Assembly (NCBI GenBank): GCA_948474755.1
Contig: CAOLHI010000419.1
Coordinates: forward strand, 744,001-808,000
DNA from: Ctenosaura bakeri
Lineage: Eukaryota; Chordata; Lepidosauria; Squamata; Iguanidae
Direction of reading: 5' to 3'
DNA length: 64,000 nt
Shown in pieces: positions 56,619 through 64,000 of the stretch (within the stretch, counting starts at the first letter, position 1; each line of letters opens with the position of its first letter). The translations under genes and the position numbers were made by a program. The notes below the pieces were generated by a model, which saw only the letters and a list, made by a program, of their open reading frames with translations, searched no databases and had not been told where the DNA came from.

Positions 56619-58460
56619 TGTGTTTAACTTTACCACAGTATGCAAAATGTGTGTGTGTGTGAGTTGCAAGAGGAAACCCACTGGCCCCATAGCCACCAAG
56701 GGCCCTGGAGCATATGCTCCAGTTGCACCACATATAATGCAGGCTTGCTATGGATTTATTAAAGACTTATCTCTTTTAACCTTTATTTGGCTTAGGTCTC
56801 TTAACATTCTTCTGGAGAAAATGATTTGGCAAAGAGCAACTGAAAGAATTAACTTGTCCAGAAAGTAGTAATTACTGTAGGGATGACTGCTAAGGAAGAG
56901 GAGGAGGAGGAAAAGGAGAATTAATTTTACAAACATGTGCTCCACTGCTTCAACTAATAAGAATCTGACAATGTAAATTAATAAAATATACTTCTCTTTA
57001 TGTAATACAGTAAAAGTACAGCTGATTGGCAGAAATTAAAAGTAGAGATTTTAAGGAACAGATGAATGAAGAGATGTACAATGACTGGATGAATAAGAAG
57101 GATTTTACCTGACAGCAAGAAAGAGAGATACTCAAATTAGATGAATCTTTCTGGAGACAGAATACCACAGTCAGGGTGCAAGAACTAGAAGGCCATCCAA
57201 GTATGAACTATCTCACCTCTGAAAAGGTGTCCACAGTTTATTAGTGTTTGTGTTGTATTAAGATAATTATTATTATTACTACTATTAATGTAATGCATTA
57301 CTATTATGTTATTGACAGACTTTCTGCAGCTGAACCTGTTCACAGAGCTTAAGCAGCAAGCAAAGTAGATTTATTTTTCTTTATATTTTAAATATATTAC
57401 AAGCTCATCAAGGGAAAGAAATATGCAAGATGATCAAAGGAAAAACTAGACTCTTAAAAGGGAATGGAAATACCTGCTAATCAGAGACATGCTTCTGCCC
57501 TCAAATTAGCATACTTTCCAAATGCAGGTAGCAGAGTCTTTCTAGATAAAGGCAATCTTTGGAAAATGTGACGGATGATTGATAAAAAGAATCTGTAGAA
57601 TATACTCATGCCCATTCCTCCTTTTAATGGTACATATTTTAGACTAAATAAGTCTGGAGAACAAGATAGGATTCCTTTTGATCGTTGGGGAAATATTATC
57701 ATAACTCATGCAAAATGCAAGACATAAGCACTCAGGTAATGTATGCTAAGGAAGAATGTGCTTTCATTAAAAGGGAGAGCACCCCTGTGGATCCATTTCC
57801 AAGGCACTTCAAACACATCCTCTCCCCTTCCAAATAACTTTAGGCTGTCTTCAGGGAAAAAAAAATGTATCAAAGAGCTCCTAAAAGGTTCAAAGGAACT
57901 TTACTTATGCATTTGAGGGTGGCTGAGTCAAACTGAAATGCACTGCTGAGCACAGATGCAGATGAAGATAAAAACAATGACATTTTAATCTTCCTGATGT
58001 TAAGAAAATGGATGGATTAGCAGAATTGATTTCTGCATTAACAATAACTTTTTAGAGATCTGTCTAGCATGAGCGTAGCTTAGAAACAAGTAAATGGGCA
58101 GGTGTTGCATTATTTTTCCCTTTTTTTTTTGACTAAACTGTTTTTCCTTTCTTATTTCCTAATATTAGAAAATTATCTATACTTCACTTGTATGTGCCAA
58201 GACAAATGTAACATAGGGGAATTTAATGTACTAAGTTTAAAAAAACAAACAGGGAGAGAATTTTGCTCTACTTGCCACTGCCTTTTTTTTTCTTATCTAA
58301 ACCTGTCCTCTACTCCAAGGTGCGGAAGTACAAGTGCCTCTGTTATGACCCTATCTTTCTCCACTAGGTTTAGTAAGATTTTGGAGGGAGGGATAATACA
58401 AGTCAGAGGGAAGAATGGAGAAGGCAATAAACTCTTCCTTTGTGCCGTGCTTTTGCTTTG
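56619..58460. other. Spacer, no gene recognised
   Basis: About 1.8 kb, AT-rich, with a short GAGGAGGAGG run near 56899. The 138-codon frame at 58102-58518 starts in a T run and extends into a LINE tail; it has no recognisable domain. Confidence 0.45.
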
Positions 58461-58464
58461 GTTT

Positions 58465-60730
58465 AGTTATTCTACTTATTTTTTTCCCATGTGGGACCCA
58501 AGGCAGCTTACACATTAAACATAAAAAGATGTTAAAACGATAAAGCTAAAACAGTCTGCAATGCAATTAAAAAAAAAGCCATTTAAAAACATTGTTACTG
58601 CAGTTTCTAGCCCGGACTTGTGGGGTATTAGATATCATTTTGATATCAATAATTTGGCCTTTTTCCTCCACGTGCTTGCGAGGCCCCCAGACAAGCTCGC
58701 ATACAGGCATGGCCACTAATCGCTGAAATATTCCAAAGAAATACAGGCAGGTCAGAAATAGCCAACCTACCGCTTCAGGAGACCTCAAGGCAAGTATCAC
58801 ATTATGTATGCACGCTACTTACAAAGGACTCCCTGCCCCGAGCAGGCAGCTTGATGAGCCAAATACTCAACTGTCAAGCACTCCGCGTTTGCATACTGGC
58901 TACTCTATTGACAATTTGCTCTTAACTTAATCATGTAAAATACTGATCTTTTGGAGGCTTTGTCTCCAGCCTTAAATTCATTGCTATCCCCAAGAACGGA
59001 CTAGCCTAAGGCCACATTTTCCCCTATAAGACCCCCTGACTTTGAGTGCTTCCTCGGATCGCTCTTGGTTTCCATGCTGCTTTGCTGTCGCTTTGTTCAG
59101 CAAGCCTTCCACTCAGCTCCATGTGCTGAGAAACTCCATTTCCACGAACTTCTTCTTCAGACTACCCGGGCTTCAGGACAGGTGTAGTATTTCCCATACC
59201 TCCTCTCAAAATCCCTCTATCCAACTCCAACCTTTATTTCTATAGTTCTCTGTGTGAGTGTGTTGCATACACTTGTTTGGCTGTATATTAATAAAAAAAA
59301 TTATTATTTTACTTCTGTTTGCTCCATGACTCAGCCTGACCCATAGACATTGGGTAAAAGATCTCGCTCCATTGCCCTGCCTCTCGCATTGTTAGCTTGT
59401 GCTCTTTTGACTAATTCCCAACTTTGTAATTTGGAGTGCACTTAGGTGTCCCTCATGGGACACCCAGAAATCAGGGTAACAACATTATTTCAGAACAGTT
59501 CAAAATACATTAAAACCTTTTACACATTACAAACTAGCATACCCCTTGCACTACCCCAGCCAGCTAAAAGCTGAAGGCCTGTTTAAAAATAAGATCTTTG
59601 CCTGCCAATAAAAAGAGAGTAGGGAGAGGACCAACTAAGAGTCTCTTGGAAAAAAATTCTATAGCTTAGGAGCAGGAACTGAGAAGGCTCTCTCCAAAGT
59701 CGTCACCTGACATAGCTGTGATGGGACTAAGAGAAAACAGTCCCTCGAAGATCTTAAATTGTGAAGAGGGTCATATAGGGAGATGTGGTCTTTCAGATAG
59801 CCTGGATCTAAGCCATATAGGGCTTTATAGGTTATAACCAGCACTCTGAATTCTTCCTGGAAATGGAATTAATGAAGCTGTTTCAGCAAGGGAGTTATAT
59901 GTTCCCTGCAGCAGTCAGCTGTCTAGACATAACATTTTGGACCTACTGAAGTTTCTTAGCAGTTTCGAAAAGCAGTCTCACATGGACTATATGTCAGGAT
60001 GTAATCAAGGGATGGGTTACTATGGCCAAATATTACATTTCAAGTAACAAGTGTAGCTGACATGCTAGTTTTAGTTGTGCTAACACAGAACCAAAACCTG
60101 TGCTTCCAAGGTCAGGGCTAAGTCCACAAATATGCCCAAGCTACTCTGAGATTTCAGGGGCAGTGTAACCCACTCAGCATGGTCACCTCTGTCTTGTCTG
60201 GATTAAATTTCAATTTATTTTCCCTCATCCAGTCCGTTAAAGACAACAGACACTGATTTAGTACTGGAACAGCTTTCTTTGAATTAAATGGACAGATAGA
60301 CTTGGGTGTCATCAGTATATAGGTGACACCTGACTCCAGATCTCCAGACAACTACTTCTTCTAGTAGTTTCATATAGATGTTAAACAGCATGGGGACAGA
60401 ACTCAATTCTGAGGAATACTACAGATTAATGGCCAGGGTATTGAACTGGGGTCCCCCAGCACATTCTGAGTTCACCCCTCCAGTAAAGACTAAAGACATT
60501 GTAAAACAAGCCTCCAAGTCTCATCCCAGAAAGATAGCCTAGAAGGATACCACAGTCAACGGCTGATGGTATCAAATGTGCTGAGATGTCCAGCAGAGCC
60601 AATAGGGGCACTCTCTCTCTGTCCAGTTCCCAGCATACGTTGTTCACCAAGGTGACCAAAGCTGTCCCTATCCCATAAAAACGACTGAAACTAAATTGAA
60701 ATGAATCTAGATAATCCATTTCATCCAGAT
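58465..60730 (-). mobile_element. CR1/L2-group LINE, 3' half, split by a solo LTR
   Basis: On the minus strand the reverse transcriptase starts at about 60719 (DYLDSFQFSFSRFYGIGTAL then VTLVNNVCWELDRERVPLLA). It continues to the DTQLYL-equivalent and LTDWMRENKLKFNPDKTEV (60250-60190), then VITYKALYGLDPGYLKDHIS and LERAFSVPAPKL (59840-59660). The 3'UTR and tail run to 58465 (reversed ATGTGGGACCCAAGGCAGCT). The solo LTR at 58593-59481 interrupts the 3'UTR. Stops and indels make it inactive. The order matches one element truncated at its 5' end. Confidence 0.8.
58593..59481 (+). mobile_element. Solo LTR #3, 4-bp TSD ACAT
   Basis: Begins TGTTACTGCAGTTTCTAGCC and ends CAGGGTAACA, with ACAT on both sides (58589-58592 and 59482-59485). 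TATAAG at 59025 and AATAAA at 59290 are in order. The paired GATATC motif is present (GATATCATTTTGATATC near 58632). It is inserted in the LINE 3'UTR. Confidence 0.88.
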
Positions 60731-60827
60731 CTGATCAAAATCTGACCCCGAATATCATTGTTTACTCTTTAAAAAACAAACTGGAAACCAATCATGAGCT
60801 CCTCTTTTCATGTCTGTTTGTATTCTT

Positions 60828-60925
60828 GTTTATTTAAAGTATTTTTATACCACCTTTTAGTCACAATTTATTCCCGTGGTGGTTTATAACAATATGAGAA
60901 AATGCAGCAATATTTGAGATTTAAA
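60828..60925 (-). mobile_element. LINE 3'-tail fragment
   Basis: TTTATTTAAAGTATTTTTAT then ACCACCTTTTAGTCACAATT is the reversed form of a typical CR1/L2-group LINE end (AAGGTGGT...ATAAATAAA). Confidence 0.45.
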
Positions 60926-61216
60926 ATACTATTGTGAACTAATATGAACACATAAGGAAGGGGAGGGATATCATATACTGGATACTTAAAATGCAGAACA
61001 AGGTCATGTTGACATGAAGTGGGCCTTCTGGGAACTAAATTTCACAACTAGTGAAAACTACAGTAGCCCTACCCCCTTCTCCCTGGTTGATACCTGTCTC
61101 ACTTATAAGGATGTAATTCCTCACTAAGTTTCTTTTCAATGGAAGTATAACGTGCAGGGAAAACCACTGCCCATTACTGCTGAATGTGAAAGGCGCACCC
61201 AAGCTTTGCACTCAAG

Positions 61217-61647
61217 ACACCTTTTTGCACGCAGTTTCTTATGTGAGAGGGCCCCTTGAGCATCACATAAACGGGAGGAGCGGTCCATATGACATGCTCC
61301 CATTTACGCGATGCTCAAGAGCCTAAAGCGGGCCGTGCATGCACCTTTTCATTTTTGGCTTCAAGCCGAAAATGCTGCGCGGTCGCACAAGGCTCCCAGG
61401 GCCCTCGCGCACTTACCTGCCCTGCAGTGTATCGGACGAGTGGGCTGGTTGTGCTTCCTCCCCCAGCGCAGCCTACAGCTCCCAGGCTGCACTGTGGAAG
61501 GAAGGGGCGGGGTGCTTGTGCGATGGTCACACGACCAGGAAGCCAGCTGCGGGAGAACAGAGGAGCGATGCGAGTGCCTCGTGCAAGAGGCTGCTTGTGC
61601 GAATGGCACCCCCCACCTCCGCAAGAAGGTAACGTGTGGAAAGGGGG
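61217..61647 (+). mobile_element. Family-B MITE (B13), 3-bp TSD AAG
   Basis: Left ACACCTTTTTGCACGCAG (mutated GGCCC), right GTAACGTGTGGAAAGGGGG, flanked by AAG (61214-61216 and 61648-61650). It is the forward counterpart of B9. The hairpin CATTTTTGGCTT-CA-AGCCGAAAATG lies at 61350-61374. The embedded open frames (up to 206 codons) run out through the element end and are not conserved as proteins. Confidence 0.85.
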
Positions 61648-61891
61648 AAGGTCTGCCCAACCTGACTCCTCTTTCTGTTCAGGTCTAAACAGCCAGGGAG
61701 ATCTCTGCATCAAGCCGGAGCCAGGACAAACAGGTCTGCCTCAGTTCTCCCTCTCTGAGAACGCAGTCCCTTCCTCACTCTTGTCCCCCCTTGGCTTCTT
61801 CCTTTCAGGACTCTCCCCCTTGACTACCTTCCCTAAATCTGCCCTTCTCCTAGATGTAAGGATCAGCAGTGATTTATATTTCCCAAGACTG

Positions 61892-62415
61892 TGGTACTGT
61901 TGGCACTAAGGTCAAGATGATATTATTGGTTGCGTGTATATTCCAGGATTCAAAATAAGACTTTCTGACACTGTTTTAAGGAACACAGAACTCCAAACAT
62001 TTATTGTAACACTGTTGCTTTAAATGTGTCTTGTATCTAAATGTTTATAAACAGCACACCATTCTCCTCTCTCTCTCTCTTCCAATTCATTCGCTATCTT
62101 TCGCACATCCAATTTCTCAGTTCTCTTCTCCACAGAGTTATTCAAATCTCCAACCTCTCTCAAACACACCACAAATCACACACCCCTTCAATCACTCTCC
62201 AGACAGATAAAATCCATTATTTTCCTCTTTCCACCAGCCCCTCCCCTGGGCTATCCAAGGTTCCATTTCACCAGCCAATCAACTTAAACACTCTCAGTTG
62301 CCAAGGAGGCTCTGTTGTCAAGACCCCCTCCCATCAGGTTCATCACAGGAAGCAACAAGTAATTTTAGCAATTTTAACAATTTTCTTCCTCCTGCAAGAA
62401 AATTTTCAAAAACCA
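61892..62415 (-). mobile_element. Possible solo LTR of a second family
   Basis: On the minus strand it begins TGGTTTTTGAAAATTTTC and ends GCCAACAGTACCA, with flanks GACTG (61887-61891) and CACTG (62416-62420) differing by one base. It carries a reversed CCAAT box (ATTGG near 62275) and AATAAA within TTACAATAAATG near 62005, followed by a U5-like stretch. Without a second copy the boundaries are provisional. Confidence 0.35.
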
Positions 62416-62420
62416 CACTG

Positions 62421-62828
62421 TTTTTGAAGCATATTTATTATTCAGGATTATTTTGCACAAAATTTGGAGAAGACATCACCAGCTGACTTGTAATTTTAGG
62501 CAGGTTGATAGGGGAGTGTGTTTTCAAGATAGGTAGTATCATTTTCAACTAGACTCCCAAGTTAGCAAGCAATCAGTGAAACTCTTATAAAACTGATATA
62601 GATGTCATCTGAATGAATTTAATCATTTACAGTTCTGGTATAGTATTCTAAACTAATGGGAGTTCTTAATCATCTATACCAAGTATAATTTCTCTAGAAA
62701 TGTTACCAAAATATGGAGGGCCATGTTAAACCGTACCATCCAGGAGTTGGCAGAGCAAACCAAGAGCAATGTCCACAAGTAACTAGAGATAAAGTCTGGA
62801 ACCACATGCTATAAAACTGCTTTTATGA
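62421..62828. other. Spacer, no gene recognised
   Basis: About 400 bp of AT-rich sequence. Confidence 0.5.
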
Positions 62829-63016
62829 GTCCATTTCCACCCCACTGTTATAGTGCTATTATTCCACCTTTAACATCTGTGAAATTTGTAGCTTACTGAG
62901 GCCAAAGAGCTCTCTGGCTAAGAAGTCTAAGTGCCTCTCCCTAAACTGCAAACCTCGGAATTCCATAGGATGAAAGTGGAATAATAGCACTATAACAGCA
63001 CAATGCAGAAATGGCC
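62829..63016. mobile_element. Family-A MITE (A5)
   Basis: Left GTCCATTTCCACCCCACTGT, right CACAATGCAGAAATGGCC. The arms pair through TATAGTGCTATTATTCCACC and GTGGAATAATAGCACTATA. The centre is GAGGCCAAAGAGCTCTCTGG. Flanks TGA and TAA differ by one base. Confidence 0.85.
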
Positions 63017-63019
63017 TAA

Positions 63020-64000
63020 GTGTATATGTATAATTCCGTGCAGAATTGGCTGAAGACTCTCCCCCTAGCCTTAAATATGAAACCCTAGGCTTGACTAAAT
63101 TACAGGATTTTACAAATGGAGACATTGGTCATCTGTAACATTTAACTAATGCTTCACTACCATTACTACCATCACTACTGTCAACTCCAACACCAATGTA
63201 AAACTTTCAAAGTAGTTCTAGGCTGAGTATTGGTCTAACCCTTTTGAAAAACCTTCGGTAGTGGGTGGGTAGATCTACTAAAGAACATCTGAGCAGTTTG
63301 TTCCATTGATATTTCAGGGAGAATTTATCAGATTTGCATTTCCTGAATATAAATAGGCAGAAGCTATATTCCAAATGCATACTCTAATAGAGCTGGCAAT
63401 AAATTTAATTTAAAAATGCACAATTTTCAAAAAACTGTGTACTAAGTTCACTAGGAAACCCTCTTGAAACCCTCTTGGATAAGATTTAGCCCAGCTTCTC
63501 TATTAATCCTGCTCTCTTTCCCCTACCTCATTTATTGCTCTTACAATTTCCAAGAAACTTTGTTTCCTGTTTTGTTTTTCCTATTTGCCTATCTTTTTCC
63601 TTCCCCTTCAGTCAGTGGGTAGGTGGATGGGTGTGAACTTAAAAAAAAAATCATGCAGAGATTTCTCTCTCTTCTAAACTCCAAAGGATGAGGGAGTAGA
63701 GGGCTTTTCACTTTCATTTCAGCCAGATTTGCAATGAAGTAATTGAACATAAACTTAAAAGTAAACTTAAAATTAATGAACATCATCCTTCCAAAGTGCA
63801 TGCATTTTTTTTAAATGTAGTGGCACTTTTTCACTAACTTTCATATCCTGAGGGGATGCTCACACTGCAGTTGTTTCTGGTAAACTGAAATAGCCACAGA
63901 AAGAGGCAACATGGTTGTTCATCTCAACAAACTTTTCTTTCATGGCCTCTTCTCATCCATGCCATCTCCCAGAGTTGTGATTATCATAAATATCCCCAAC
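63020..64000. other. Spacer to window end, no gene recognised
   Basis: About 1 kb, AT-rich, with no repeat ends and no coding frame of note. Confidence 0.5.

Noticed and set aside
48695..59481. LTR #2 and LTR #3 as the two ends of one full-length retrotransposon
   Set aside because: Each LTR has its own flanking 4-bp duplication, and the 9 kb between them contains MITEs, SINE and spacer instead of gag-pol.
61289..61909. 206-codon open frame, longest in the window
   Set aside because: It begins inside MITE B13 and runs out of its end into spacer. The sister copy B9 does not keep the frame.

Overview
The window is vertebrate nuclear DNA, most likely from a squamate reptile. The evidence is a set of interspersed repeats typical of squamates: several copies of a SINE whose tRNA-like half carries A- and B-box motifs and whose other end matches Bov-B LINE 3' sequence (the Sauria SINE layout), an RTE/Bov-B LINE fragment, AT-rich L1 elements with two ORFs, and many non-autonomous DNA transposons. 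I found no host protein-coding exon, no structural RNA gene, and nothing bacterial or plasmid-like. The window reads as intergenic or deep-intron sequence in which almost everything recognisable is mobile DNA. Squamate origin is inference from repeat families.

Layout. 1-6.8 kb: spacer with two Sauria SINEs, an L2/MIR-like SINE and short palindromic MITEs. 6.88-13.03 kb: the largest element, an L1 with its 5'UTR, an ORF1 broken by one stop, and a decayed ORF2. It stops about eight codons before the expected Cys-rich C-terminus and is bracketed by 60-bp direct repeats. 14-20.4 kb: six copies of a GGCCC-terminated MITE family (family B). 21-26.3 kb: LINE tails, a SINE and a second decayed L1. 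26.34-28.03 kb: a TA-flanked mariner-like element split by a solo LTR. 28-36 kb: palindromic elements, a minisatellite, a MITE inserted in another MITE, and a reverse-strand solo LTR. 36-42.9 kb: mostly featureless, with one palindrome and one weak LTR candidate. 43-48.7 kb: reverse-strand L1 and an APE-type LINE, the latter interrupted by Bov-B. 48.7-64 kb: two more solo LTRs, a reverse-strand CR1/L2-group LINE, and more MITEs.

The elements give a relative history. Family B inserted into family A (33.1 kb in 32.9-33.9 kb). One LTR inserted into the mariner-like element, which itself sits at the tail of a dead L1. Another LTR inserted into the CR1/L2-group LINE. Bov-B inserted into the APE-type LINE. 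The four LTRs share one family, with TATA box, AATAAA and 4-bp target duplications, but no internal gag-pol. Families A and B share GGCC(A/C)TTT termini and 3-bp target duplications, so both were probably moved by one PIF/Harbinger-like transposase that is not encoded here. No undescribed gene system was found. The most unusual items are the 3'-truncated L1 with long direct repeats, the multi-hairpin family-B MITEs (two of them CpG-rich and little decayed), and a conserved paired GATATC motif in all four LTRs.
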